From positions 4,373,581 through 4,437,580 of the forward strand of contig NZ_CP063169.1 of the NCBI RefSeq assembly GCF_014960965.1: a DNA stretch of 64,000 bases, given 5' to 3'. The DNA is from Ruania alkalisoli (lineage in GTDB: Bacteria; Actinomycetota; Actinomycetes; Actinomycetales; Beutenbergiaceae). The translations under genes were made by a program, and so were the position numbers. Shown in pieces: positions 9,201-16,345 of this stretch (positions are counted from its first letter, which is position 1; each line of letters starts with the position of its first letter). The notes beneath the pieces were generated by a model, which saw only the letters and a program-made list of their open reading frames with translations, searched no databases and was not told the DNA's origin.

Positions 9201-10205
9201 ACCCTCACGGGCACCCTCATCAACGCGGTCGACGGATCCGTGCTGGCAGGCGCGTCGCTCACCTTCATCTGGTCCGGCGAGGAGTGCCTCGCCACCACCG
9301 ACGCCGATGGCGTGGCCACGTGCGCGTTCGACGCCGTCACCGTCGCCCAGTCCGGTGACGTCCAGGTCGCCTACGCCGGGACGGATGACTACGAGTCCTC
9401 CTCCGCCTCCGCCGGTGTCGAGGTGCTGCCCGCAGCGACCGCGACGACCCTCACCGCGAGCCCAGCGGGCGCCTTCCCGGCACCGGTGACGCTTTCCGCC
9501 ACGGTCAGCCCGACCGACGGCTCGGGTACGGTCACCTTCACCGCCGGTGGTGAGCCGATCGCGGAGTGTGCCGAGGTCGCGCTCACCGAGACCGACGAAG
9601 GCTGGACGGCGACCTGTGAGGTCACACCCCTGACCGCCGGTGAGCAGGAATACGGCGCCGAGTTCTCCGGCACCGACGACTACCTGCCGTCCTCGGCCGC
9701 CACGACGGCCAATGTGGACAAGACCGCCACCACGCTCACGGCTCTGGGACCGGATGAGGCCACCGAAGGCGAGCCGGTCACGGTCAGCGTGCTGCTCGCC
9801 GCTCCGGCCGTGGAGGGCGCACCCGCCGGTGACCGGGCCCGGTTCGCGGTGCCCACGGAGATCATCGGTGGCGGCGACGCCGCCGATGTGGACCTGTCCG
9901 GGCAGGAGATCGCATTCACCCTCGGCGACCAGACCTGCACCGGCGTCACCGATGCTGACGGACGCGCGGAGTGCGAGATCACACCTGGTACAGCGGGCGA
10001 GCAGACACTGATGGCCAGCTTCGCCGGTAGCGCCGACCTCACCGCCGCGCAGGCCGAGGTGACGATCACCGTGGAGGCCGCACCGGTCGACGCCCCACCC
10101 GCGCTCCCGGACACCGGCGCCGACCTCGCGACGATGGTCGCGGTGTTGGCCGCGCTCCTCCTCGGCGGGCTGTGCGTGCGAAGGGCGCGTCGCCAGCACA
10201 GCTGA
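6201..10205 (+). CDS. Large LPXTG cell-wall surface protein with alternating Ig-like domains
   Basis: 1334 residues. Signal peptide at residues 1-41 (hydrophobic VVAFLVLVGVVAIAAPAQAA). Residues about 42-315 hold three Tandem-95-like domains, each ending in an FDYCL/FSYCL segment with a second Cys a few residues later. Residues about 316-1290 hold ten Ig-like domains in five A-B pairs: A domains carry GTVTFT and end in an xxYLPSSD-type strand, B domains begin with TLxYTGP or VGEP. Nearly every domain has two cysteines, suggesting one disulfide each. The sorting signal is LPDTG (1302-1306), a hydrophobic stretch and an RRARRQHS tail, so sortase should anchor it to peptidoglycan. Probably a stalk or adhesin. 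No enzymatic domain seen. Confidence 0.85.
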   Translation: MSVSTAPARAGASFTRIISSAVVAFLVLVGVVAIAAPAQAATPVAYGDTYGSPIDTPINVPAPGVMSNDVAAAGYEVMVVATSVGIGNTLQVSPSGSLTFTTRPGFAGESSFDYCLASGGTCVSNTVTAYLYVGQPYLYSQAYQALEGQTLNVPASEGLLVDAGNIDDETLLVRQSLGGTATVEPDGSFSFAPNAGFTGRAYFDYCLADDGLCISAGAQASIAVYPALSNQSFSVAADSSHSGTLYPAPSGGISYVGLVTSQPANGELDTTNSGAFTYTPDSGYSGPDSFSYCLSIDGAGCISGTSPVTASVTVTPNEISTTTTLSGTTSLRFGQSLTLSAAVSPIPGGGTVAFSEDGAVCADQPVSSGAATCTIAQPTVGSHSYLAQFSGSWLYLPSSDSLEVTVNKAQSTLAYTGPAAVTVGEPFELAVLLTSPTLDLSGENVSLSFDGQNCSGAVDDEGSFSCTVTPSSAGPVELTLTYDGSATVEAATETGDIQVSQQASTTTLDVDDDTPVWGETVTFTATVSVIATGTVTFTTDEGALPGCESVNLTGGVVANCVAAFDVGEHEVTATYSGNETFDESSDTIAIEALRRSTTLEYTGPQSGTVGEPLAVNALLTSDADPLEGIEISFTLAGSSAADCTALTGDDGRATCELTVPSAGAVSVEISHEGTDYYLPNSITEQLQVGAAATTTTLTGTEEIVIGGMASLTATVSPTDGAGTVTFTAGADAIEGCEEITLADVEGAWTAECTTATLPVGENEIVATYSGTSNYLTSSDTATVEVLRAPATLTYTGDVTGVVGEPLIVSADFDAAFGGLAPTLEGFEVTFTFDGETCTGTTDFPGSAECTFTPTAAQTSPVSVTFAGSTDITPAQTSEPVTIAAAPTTTEVTGPDAGEFTEPLTFTAQVAPTVGAGTVTFTAGEDVIEGCEEIALADVEGTWTAECSTAALPVGESTVTASYTGTADYEPSEGSTQVTVAPAPTALALVAPETVTVGEHVTLTGTLINAVDGSVLAGASLTFIWSGEECLATTDADGVATCAFDAVTVAQSGDVQVAYAGTDDYESSSASAGVEVLPAATATTLTASPAGAFPAPVTLSATVSPTDGSGTVTFTAGGEPIAECAEVALTETDEGWTATCEVTPLTAGEQEYGAEFSGTDDYLPSSAATTANVDKTATTLTALGPDEATEGEPVTVSVLLAAPAVEGAPAGDRARFAVPTEIIGGGDAADVDLSGQEIAFTLGDQTCTGVTDADGRAECEITPGTAGEQTLMASFAGSADLTAAQAEVTITVEAAPVDAPPALPDTGADLATMVAVLAALLLGGLCVRRARRQHS

Positions 10206-10214
10206 CCCTTCCGG

Positions 10215-10246
10215 TCCGGCGGTGCAACGTTCTGCGCGCCGCCGGA
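10215..10246. terminator. Hairpin between the surface-protein gene and the ECF sigma gene
   Basis: Perfect 8-bp arms TCCGGCGG (10215-10222) and CCGCCGGA (10239-10246) with a 16-base loop. It lies 10 bases after the surface-protein stop and 11 before the sigma-factor ATG. No U-tract. It may terminate or attenuate transcription into the sigma gene. Confidence 0.4.
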
Positions 10247-10257
10247 CACTACAGGGT

Positions 10258-10797
10258 ATGGAGGAGTCGCAGGCGTGGCGTCGTGCACTGCGCGGCGATG
10301 GGGAGGCATTCGGCCTCGTCTTCGACCGCCACCACGACCGCGTGTACCGGCACGTATGGCGCCTGGTCGACACCCAGCCGGACGCGGAGGACGTGACCGC
10401 TGCGGCCTTCCTCGAGCTGTGGCGGTTACGCCGGCGGGTGCGGCTGGTGAACGGCTCGGTTCTTCCGTGGTTGCTCGTCACCGCCTCGAACGTGGCGCGC
10501 AACCAGCAGCGCGCCACCCGGCGGTATCGGACGCTGCTGGAGCGGCTACCCCGCTCGCCCGAGGTGGCGCCGCCTGAGGAGGGCATACGCGAAGACCTGC
10601 TGGAAGGCCTGCGATCCCTGTCTGCACCCGATCTGCATCTGCTCTGCCTTGTTGTGCTCGAGGGCTATCAGATCACCGAGGCGGCTGACCTTCTGGGCCT
10701 GAGCGACACGGCCGCCCGCAGCAGGCTCCACCGCGCCCGAACACGAGTGCGGGCCGTCGCCCACGCCACCCGGGCGGGCATCGAGGAGGAATCATGA
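10258..10797 (+). CDS. ECF-type RNA polymerase sigma factor
   Basis: 179 residues. Region 2 (about residues 10-85) includes FDRHHDRVYRHVWRL and DAEDVTAAAFLELWRLRRRV. Region 4 (about 115-170) contains the helix-turn-helix EAADLLGLSDTAARSRLHRAR. ATG 10258 is chosen because the protein starts at the family N-terminus (MEESQAWRRALRGDGEAF); a longer frame to 10222 would add a basic stretch and overlap the hairpin. The stop overlaps the following membrane-protein start (ATGA), so that partner is a candidate regulator, although it has no zinc anti-sigma motif. Target promoters unknown. Confidence 0.82.
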   Translation: MEESQAWRRALRGDGEAFGLVFDRHHDRVYRHVWRLVDTQPDAEDVTAAAFLELWRLRRRVRLVNGSVLPWLLVTASNVARNQQRATRRYRTLLERLPRSPEVAPPEEGIREDLLEGLRSLSAPDLHLLCLVVLEGYQITEAADLLGLSDTAARSRLHRARTRVRAVAHATRAGIEEES

Positions 10798-11525
10798 ACG
10801 CGTCGATGGATCACGAGTTCGCGCAGGGCCTGCGGGTGGAGCTGGTCCGCCGGGCAACCACAGCTCACCGACGGCGGTGGCTCGCCCTGGGTGCCGGGCT
10901 CACCCTGGCCGCGGGGGTTCCCACAGCCGCCTACGCCGTCCATCAGTTGCGCGCGGGGGTGAACGAGATCGATGTGACGCCGCCGGTCACCGAGGTGCAC
11001 ACCGGTCCCGGCCAGATCGCGCTCGGACCAGCACCCGAGGAGACGGACCAGGTGTGGTTCGACCTGACGTGCCTGGACCCGGGAACGGTGGACTTTCCGG
11101 GTGGCGCAGCGGTGACGTGCTCGGCGGGCGAACGCTCGTCCGGCTCGCTGCCGCTGTGGAGCGGGAGGGACATGCTGATCAGTGACGACGGCGTACTCAC
11201 CGTCGACGCGCCTGCGGACATGTCGTGGCAGATCTCCCTCTGGTACCAGGACGTCGTCGTTGAGCCATTCGCGGTGACCGGGAACGGGCAGACGTATGGA
11301 ACGCCGAATGACGTCTACGGCGAGCCGGACCTGATCGCCGCGATCGCGACCAATGGTGAGGTCGGCTATGTCTACGCCGAGGACCTTCGCCTCGCGTTCG
11401 GCCCGGAGCCCACGTCGCCCGAGGACGCGGTCGAGTACACCGAACGCGCCGCTGGGCAGACTGCGCTCGTTCCCGTGTACGAAGTGGATGGCGAGACGCA
11501 GATCGGCGAGTTCCGCATCGGGTGA
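10794..11525 (+). CDS. Single-pass membrane protein coupled to the ECF sigma factor
   Basis: 243 residues. A short basic cytoplasmic segment (residues 1-27) is followed by one transmembrane helix (about 28-48, WLALGAGLTLAAGVPTAAYAV) and an extracytoplasmic part of about 190 residues with two cysteines (LTCLDPG and AVTCSAGE) that could pair. Overlaps the sigma gene by four bases. Position and topology suggest an anti-sigma or sensor role, but there is no HxxxCxxC zinc motif and the cytoplasmic part is very short, so function is unassigned. Confidence 0.6.
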   Translation: MNASMDHEFAQGLRVELVRRATTAHRRRWLALGAGLTLAAGVPTAAYAVHQLRAGVNEIDVTPPVTEVHTGPGQIALGPAPEETDQVWFDLTCLDPGTVDFPGGAAVTCSAGERSSGSLPLWSGRDMLISDDGVLTVDAPADMSWQISLWYQDVVVEPFAVTGNGQTYGTPNDVYGEPDLIAAIATNGEVGYVYAEDLRLAFGPEPTSPEDAVEYTERAAGQTALVPVYEVDGETQIGEFRIG

Positions 11526-11561
11526 ACGTCCTGCGCCGACGGTCACCACCTACCCGCCCAC

Positions 11562-11590
11562 TTGCCACGTAGCCGCTGCCAGGTTATAAC
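11562..11590 (+). promoter_or_regulatory. Promoter of the manganese/zinc ABC operon
   Basis: A close match to the vegetative consensus: -35 TTGCCA (11562-11567), 17-base spacer, -10 TATAAC (11585-11590). Transcription would start near 11597, inside or just before the palindrome at 11602-11615, so a repressor bound there would block initiation. Confidence 0.65.
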
Positions 11591-11598
11591 TTCGGTAC

Positions 11599-11615
11599 GA
11601 CGAACTTTTGAGTTC
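11599..11615. promoter_or_regulatory. Putative MntR operator at the metal ABC operon
   Basis: GAC followed by the palindrome GAACT-TTTG-AGTTC (11602-11615), just downstream of the -10 box. A related sequence (GAC, then GAAC-N6-GTT) occurs in front of the convergent DtxR-family gene at 16110-16126. The pair suggests the site of that regulator. Binding is inferred. Confidence 0.5.
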
Positions 11616-11633
11616 CCAGTACCGAGGAGCGTG

Positions 11634-12647
11634 GTGAAGACCGTGTTGCCCACCGCAGGTGTCCACCCGGGAGGAAGGCGCGCGCGCGGCGCTACGAGCG
11701 TGGCACCGAGGATCGCCGCGGTCATGGCTGCCCTCCTGCTCGCCGGGTGCGGCAGCACGTCCGGCGCCGCGGGGCCCGGCGACAACGACACGGACGCCCT
11801 GACCGTCTATGCCACCACCGGCTACCTGGCGGACGCCGTCACGAACATCGCCCCGGAGGCCGAGGTGACCACGATGGTGGGTCCGGGAGGGGACCCGCAC
11901 ACCTACCAACCCTCCACGCGCGACATCCAGACGATCCAGTCCGCGGACGTGGTGCTCTGGAACGGCCTCCACCTCGAGGCGCAGATGATCGATCAGTTGA
12001 GCAGCCTCGGTGACCGGCAGCTCGCCGTCGGAGACCAGCTTCCCGCGGATCTCCTCCTTTCCTGGCCCGATACCGATGCCGACGGCAACCCTCTGCACGA
12101 CCCGCACGTCTGGAACAGTCCCGATGCCTGGGTTCTCGTGGTGGCGGAGGTCGCCGACAAGCTCGCCGAGAGCGACCCGGCGAACGCCGCTCAGTACGAG
12201 CAGAACGCGGCCGCCTACATCGAGCAGATCGAGGCCGCCGCCGATGAGGTCGACAACCTGCTCGCCACGGTTCCCGAGCCGCGCATCGTCATCACCGGCC
12301 ACGACGCCTTCGCCTACTTCGGCCACGTCTACGACCTGGACGTACGGGCCACGGACTTCATCTCCACCACCGCCCAGCTGAGCGCCTCCGAACTCAGCGA
12401 ACTGGCCCGGCTGATCGCCGAGAACGAGGTGCCGGTGATCTTCCAGGACAACCAGGCCAACCCCCAGGCGATCACCAGCCTCACCGAGGCCGTCCGCTCC
12501 CTCGGCTGGGAGGTGCAGATCTCCGATGCGGAGCTCTATGCCGACTCCCTCGGCGCGGAGCCGGATGTCGATACCTACCTCGAGGTCTTCACCCACAACG
12601 CCCGTGCGATCGCCGATGCGCTCGGGGCCAGGGAGGCAGACCGATGA
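11634..12647 (+). CDS. mntA: Metal ABC transporter substrate-binding lipoprotein (ZnuA/MntA family)
   Basis: 337 residues from GTG 11634, preceded by GAGGAG at 11624-11629; a second in-frame GTG is at 11631. The lipobox is LLLAGC near residue 39. The cluster A-I fold is shown by the first histidine ligand in GGDPHTYQPS, a second in LWNGLHLEA, a third in VITGHDAFAYFG and a late DN in VIFQDNQ. These are the usual His/His/His/Asp ligands for Mn or Zn. There is no His-rich loop of the kind typical of Zn-specific ZnuA, and an MntR-type regulator is next door, so manganese is favoured. First gene of a four-gene operon (stop overlaps the ATPase start). Confidence 0.82.
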   Translation: MKTVLPTAGVHPGGRRARGATSVAPRIAAVMAALLLAGCGSTSGAAGPGDNDTDALTVYATTGYLADAVTNIAPEAEVTTMVGPGGDPHTYQPSTRDIQTIQSADVVLWNGLHLEAQMIDQLSSLGDRQLAVGDQLPADLLLSWPDTDADGNPLHDPHVWNSPDAWVLVVAEVADKLAESDPANAAQYEQNAAAYIEQIEAAADEVDNLLATVPEPRIVITGHDAFAYFGHVYDLDVRATDFISTTAQLSASELSELARLIAENEVPVIFQDNQANPQAITSLTEAVRSLGWEVQISDAELYADSLGAEPDVDTYLEVFTHNARAIADALGAREADR

Positions 12648-13390
12648 ACTCCCCGACGGCGGCCCGTACCCGTTCCCTGAGCGTCGCCTATCGCAGCGCC
12701 CCCGTCCTGCGGAACGTCGACCTCGACGTACCCGAGGGTGTGGTGCTGGGCATCGTCGGGCCCAATGGCGCCGGCAAGTCCACGCTTCTCAAGGCCATGC
12801 TCGGGCTGGTCCGTCCCCTCACCGGGGCCACCGAGTTCTTCGGCCGCCCGTTGGCGCAGGTGCGCCAGCGGGTGGCGTACATGCCCCAGTCAGCCAGCGT
12901 GGACTGGGACTTCCCGGCAACGGTGACGGGCGTCGTCGGGATGGGCACCTACGGACGTCTCGGCTGGCTGCGACGCCCGGGCCGTACGGAACACGAGGCG
13001 ACCGTGAGGGCACTCGAACACGTGGGAATCGCGGACCTCGCCGAGCGACAGATCGGCGAGCTCTCCGGTGGCCAACGGCAGCGGACGTTCCTCGCGCGAG
13101 CGCTGGCACAGGACCCGGACCTGCTGCTCATGGACGAACCGTTTCAGGGTGTCGACGCCCGCAGCCAGCACGCGATCGTGGCGGTGCTGCACGCGATGCG
13201 CAGCCAGGGTCGCACGGTGGTGCTCGTGCATCATGACCTGGCCACGGTGGCCGACTACTGCGATCACGTCGCCCTGCTGAACGAGCGGCTCGTCGCCTCC
13301 GGGCCGGTGGACGAGGTGTTCACCCGCGAGAACGTGCGGACCACCTACGACGTGACGGACACCGACGCCCTGGCGGACCTGCTGACATGA
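12644..13390 (+). CDS. mntB: Metal ABC transporter ATP-binding protein
   Basis: 248 residues. Walker A GPNGAGKST (about residues 40-48), Q-loop in AYMPQS, ABC signature LSGGQRQR, Walker B LLLMDEPF and the H-loop in VLVHHD. It belongs to the Mn/Zn/Fe importer ATPase subfamily, shown by the VDWDFP segment after the Q-loop. Overlaps both neighbours by four bases, consistent with a translationally coupled importer. Confidence 0.87.
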   Translation: MNSPTAARTRSLSVAYRSAPVLRNVDLDVPEGVVLGIVGPNGAGKSTLLKAMLGLVRPLTGATEFFGRPLAQVRQRVAYMPQSASVDWDFPATVTGVVGMGTYGRLGWLRRPGRTEHEATVRALEHVGIADLAERQIGELSGGQRQRTFLARALAQDPDLLLMDEPFQGVDARSQHAIVAVLHAMRSQGRTVVLVHHDLATVADYCDHVALLNERLVASGPVDEVFTRENVRTTYDVTDTDALADLLT

Positions 13391-14391
13391 GTCCGCTGGA
13401 GTTCTTCGCCGATCACACCTACCGGATCGTGTTCGCCGGCACCGTCGTGATCGGACTGGTGGCCGGTGCACTCGGGAGCTTCGCCTACCTGCGTAAGCAG
13501 TCCCTGATCAGCGACGTGATCTCCCACGCCGCCCTCCCCGGGACGCTGATCGCCTTCCTGACGGCCGTCGTCGTGCTCGGTGCCGACGGCCGTTCGATGC
13601 TCGGCCTCATCCTCGGCGCCGTCATCGTGGGCACGGTCGCCGTCCTCGCGGCCAACGGGCTCACGCAGGCGACGAAGATCAGGATCGACACGGCGATGGC
13701 GATCTCCCTGACGGTCTTCTTCGGCGCCGGGATGCTGCTGCTGCGGGTGATCTCCAACGGCGACTACCCGGGCAAGGGCGGCATCGCCGACTACCTGTTC
13801 GGCAACGCCTCGGTCATCACGGTGGCAGATCTGGTCACCAGTGCCGTCGTGGGTGGGCTGGCGCTGCTGGTGATGGTGGTGTTCTGGAAGGAGTTCGCGC
13901 TGCGGACCTTCGACCCGGCTCATGCGTCGGCGGTGGGTTTGCGCGCATCGGCGATCGATGCGCTGATGTTCACCACCATCGTGATCGCCACCGTGATCGG
14001 CGTGAAGGCCGTCGGGCTGGTGCTGATGGTGGCGTTCGTCATCACTCCCCCAGCCGCGGCAAGACAATGGACCTCCACCCTGCGATCGATGGTCGCCCTC
14101 TCGGCAGCGATCGGCGCCGTCGGAAGTGGCGCCGGCGCCTATCTGTCGATCGTGCTCGAGATCCCGACCGGGCCCGCCATCGTGCTGACCTTGTTCGGCA
14201 TCTTCGCCCTCTCGATCGCGGCCTCACCGCGACGCAGCGTCATCATGCGCGGACTGGCCCGGGCGCGTGCCCGGGCCGCGCTGCGCCGGGAGCTGCTGGC
14301 CGAGACCGAGGCGACTTTGGGTGGGTCCGTGGCGGGCGCCGGCTCGGACGGGTCCGGGGCGGGCGCCGGCTCGGGTGGTGAGCACACATGA
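13387..14391 (+). CDS. mntC: Metal ABC transporter permease (first)
   Basis: 334 residues, ABC-3 family, with about eight to nine hydrophobic segments. Family text is visible in GSFAYLRKQSLISDVISHAALPG (residues 31-53) and the FDPAHASAVG segment (about 176-185). The C-terminus ends in a Gly/Ala/Ser-rich low-complexity tail. Forms the channel with the next permease. Confidence 0.87.
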   Translation: MSPLEFFADHTYRIVFAGTVVIGLVAGALGSFAYLRKQSLISDVISHAALPGTLIAFLTAVVVLGADGRSMLGLILGAVIVGTVAVLAANGLTQATKIRIDTAMAISLTVFFGAGMLLLRVISNGDYPGKGGIADYLFGNASVITVADLVTSAVVGGLALLVMVVFWKEFALRTFDPAHASAVGLRASAIDALMFTTIVIATVIGVKAVGLVLMVAFVITPPAAARQWTSTLRSMVALSAAIGAVGSGAGAYLSIVLEIPTGPAIVLTLFGIFALSIAASPRRSVIMRGLARARARAALRRELLAETEATLGGSVAGAGSDGSGAGAGSGGEHT

Positions 14392-15353
14392 GTTTCGCGG
14401 TCGGGGTGCTGCTGCTGGCGATCGTGACGGCGGTGGCATGTGCGCTGCCCGGGGTGTTCGTGGTGCTGCGTCGCAGCTCGATGCTGGTCGATGCGATCGG
14501 GCACGCGGTGCTGCCGGGGATCGTGGTCGGCTACGCCCTCACCCGCGATCTCGGCTCCCCGCTGCTGATCCTCGGGGCGGCGCTGGCCGGGCTGGCCGTG
14601 GTGCTCGGTGCGGAATGGCTGGGCCGGACGGGATTGCTCACCGGCGACTCCCCGCAGGGGTTGATCTTCCCGGCCCTGTTCGCGGCCGGGGTGATCGCCG
14701 TGACGCTGAACTTCGGCAACGTCCACCTCGACACCCATGCCGTGCTGGTCGGCGACCTCAACCTCGCCGCCTTCGAGCAGTGGATCGTCGGCGGCGTCTC
14801 GCTCGGGCCGACGTATCTGTACGTGATGCTCGCGGTGCTGGCGGCGAACATCGCCTTGATCGCCGTCATGTACCGGCAGCTGACCGTCACGACCTTCGAC
14901 CCGGAGTTCGCCTCCTCGATCGGCATCCGCACCGGTGCCGTTCAAACCGCCTTCATGTTTCTGGTGTCGGTCACGGTCACGGCCGCGTTCCATGCCTCCG
15001 GGGCGATCCTCGTGCTGGCACTCGTGGTGGTGCCGGCGGCCACGGCGCACCTGCTCTCCCGTCGGCTGCCGGCCACCCTAGTGCTCGCCGTGGTGATCGC
15101 CGCCGGTGGTGCGGCGGCCGGGTTCGGGCTCGCCTACGTGCTCGATGCCGCCACCAGCGCAGGGATGGCCGTGTTCTACGGGCTGCTGTTCGCCGTGGCG
15201 CTGACGATCGTGAAGGTCCGCGAGCGCCGCAGGCACAGGCAACGCCCGGCGGTGGCCGGTCCTCGATCCCACCGCCCTCTCCCTCACGACCCCCACCCTC
15301 ATCCCCACCTTCACGACCCCCACCCTCACGACCCCCACCCTCACCGGGGGTGA
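14388..15353 (+). CDS. mntD: Metal ABC transporter permease (second) with His-rich tail
   Basis: 321 residues, ABC-3 family, paralogous to the upstream permease (VVLRRSSMLVDAIGHAVLPG near residue 30; TFDPEFASSIG near 168). After the last membrane segment the protein has a tail of about 25 residues dominated by His-Pro pairs (repeats of DPHPH), encoded by a CCCCACCCTCA-like repeat at 15291-15349. The tail would lie in the cytoplasm and could bind the transported metal. Its stop codon sits in the left arm of a long hairpin. Confidence 0.85.
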   Translation: MSFAVGVLLLAIVTAVACALPGVFVVLRRSSMLVDAIGHAVLPGIVVGYALTRDLGSPLLILGAALAGLAVVLGAEWLGRTGLLTGDSPQGLIFPALFAAGVIAVTLNFGNVHLDTHAVLVGDLNLAAFEQWIVGGVSLGPTYLYVMLAVLAANIALIAVMYRQLTVTTFDPEFASSIGIRTGAVQTAFMFLVSVTVTAAFHASGAILVLALVVVPAATAHLLSRRLPATLVLAVVIAAGGAAAGFGLAYVLDAATSAGMAVFYGLLFAVALTIVKVRERRRHRQRPAVAGPRSHRPLPHDPHPHPHLHDPHPHDPHPHRG

Positions 15354-15404
15354 ACTTGACGTCGGTTATGGGCCGATCATCGACGTCAACTTCACCCCCG
15401 GTGA
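15341..15404. terminator. Long hairpin between convergent mntD and mntR
   Basis: Arms of 24 bases (15341-15364 and 15381-15404) pair with a single mismatch around a 16-base loop. The mntD stop lies in the left arm. No U-tract. Its position between convergent genes fits a bidirectional terminator. Confidence 0.7.
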
Positions 15405-15417
15405 TCGAGCGGTCGGT

Positions 15418-16095
15418 TCAGTCGACGGGTGTGACCCATACGGCGTCGGTGGCCGAGCGTCCGAGCGACAGGGAGGGTGCGCCGTCGGGAAGGACGACCT
15501 CGATCGCCTCCGAGTAGGGCGCGCCGGCTCGGACCTCCAGCTCTGCCCCCACCCCGAGGCCCTGCTCAGCGAAGTGCTGCAGCAGGGCCGGGTCGTCGTC
15601 GGAGATGCGTTCCACCCGTACCCGGCTCCCGGGCTGGACTGTCGAGAGTACGACGGCGTCCGGCACGTCGATCTGCCCGTCCGCCGTGGGAATGGGGTCA
15701 CCGTGGGGATCCCGGGTCGGGTGCCCGAGGTGGTCATCGATGCGCTCGACCATGAAGTCCGAGACGGCGTGCTCCAGAGTCTCTGCCTCGTCGTGCACCT
15801 GGTCCCAGGTGTAACCGAGCACCTGCACCAGGAAGGACTCGATGAGCCGGTGGCGGCGCACCATCGCCAGCGCATGTGTGCGGCCGGCGTCGGTGAGGGT
15901 GATCGCGCCGTACGGCGCATGCTCCACCAGGCCCTGATCGGTGAGCTTGCGGACGGCATCGGAGACGGTGGACAGCCGCACCCCTGCCCGGAGGGCGATC
16001 TGCGACGGCGTGGCCTCATCCCCGGTCCACTCCTGCAGCGCCCAGATCACCTTCAGATAGTTCTGTGCGCTCGCCGAGAGCTGGGAGACGGACAT
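15418..16095 (-). CDS. mntR: DtxR-family metalloregulator (MntR-type)
   Basis: 225 residues. N-terminal winged helix (TPSQIALRAGVRLSTVSDAVRKL about residues 31-53), a dimerisation/metal domain with EAETLEHAVSDFMVERIDDHLGHP (about 100-125) typical of DtxR/MntR metal sites, and a C-terminal SH3-like domain. ATG 16095 is chosen because it begins at the family N-terminus (MSVSQLSASAQNYLKVIW) and leaves the palindrome at 16110-16126 upstream; a longer frame to 16308 would place it inside the gene. Convergent with the metal importer, which it probably represses when Mn(II) is ample. IdeR-type iron sensing is the alternative. Confidence 0.82.
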   Translation of the reverse strand: MSVSQLSASAQNYLKVIWALQEWTGDEATPSQIALRAGVRLSTVSDAVRKLTDQGLVEHAPYGAITLTDAGRTHALAMVRRHRLIESFLVQVLGYTWDQVHDEAETLEHAVSDFMVERIDDHLGHPTRDPHGDPIPTADGQIDVPDAVVLSTVQPGSRVRVERISDDDPALLQHFAEQGLGVGAELEVRAGAPYSEAIEVVLPDGAPSLSLGRSATDAVWVTPVD

Positions 16096-16109
16096 GCCAG
16101 AACGGTAAC

Positions 16110-16126
16110 AAACATCAATGTTCGTC
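16110..16126. promoter_or_regulatory. Putative autoregulatory operator of mntR
   Basis: A palindrome AACAT-CA-ATGTT (16111-16122) 16 bases before the mntR start. Read on the minus strand it is GAC, then GAAC-N6-GTTT, the same layout as the site at 11599-11615. Confidence 0.5.
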
Positions 16127-16289
16127 ATTGTTGAACTTTTCGCGGGAGCAGATCGACAGTCCCTGACCCCAGCCAATCCCGCTCCGACGATCTCCCTGAC
16201 CGACACGACATGGCTACGTCGGTCTGCGGCACCATGGCCCCGAGCTCCACGCATTCGTGTCGCTCCGGTCAGCGAGACCACACCACATG

Positions 16290-16328
16290 CGAAGGGCCGG
16301 CCAACCATGGCGGTCGACCGGCCCTTCG
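16290..16328. terminator. Terminator hairpin of the proVWX operon
   Basis: Perfect 11-bp arms CGAAGGGCCGG (16290-16300) and CCGGCCCTTCG (16318-16328), 17-base loop, directly after the proX stop on the minus strand. No U-tract. Confidence 0.7.
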
Positions 16329-16345
16329 GGGACTAGCTCAGGCGA

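Noticed and set aside
8052-10586. An 844-codon open frame on the minus strand
   Set aside because: It is antisense to the Ig-repeat surface protein and the sigma gene, has Arg/Gly-rich non-protein-like composition and arises from the lack of stops in GC-rich DNA.
15291-15349. C-rich direct repeats (CCCCACCCTCA) considered as a CRISPR or minisatellite
   Set aside because: They are in frame, encode the His-Pro tail of the permease, and have no spacers.
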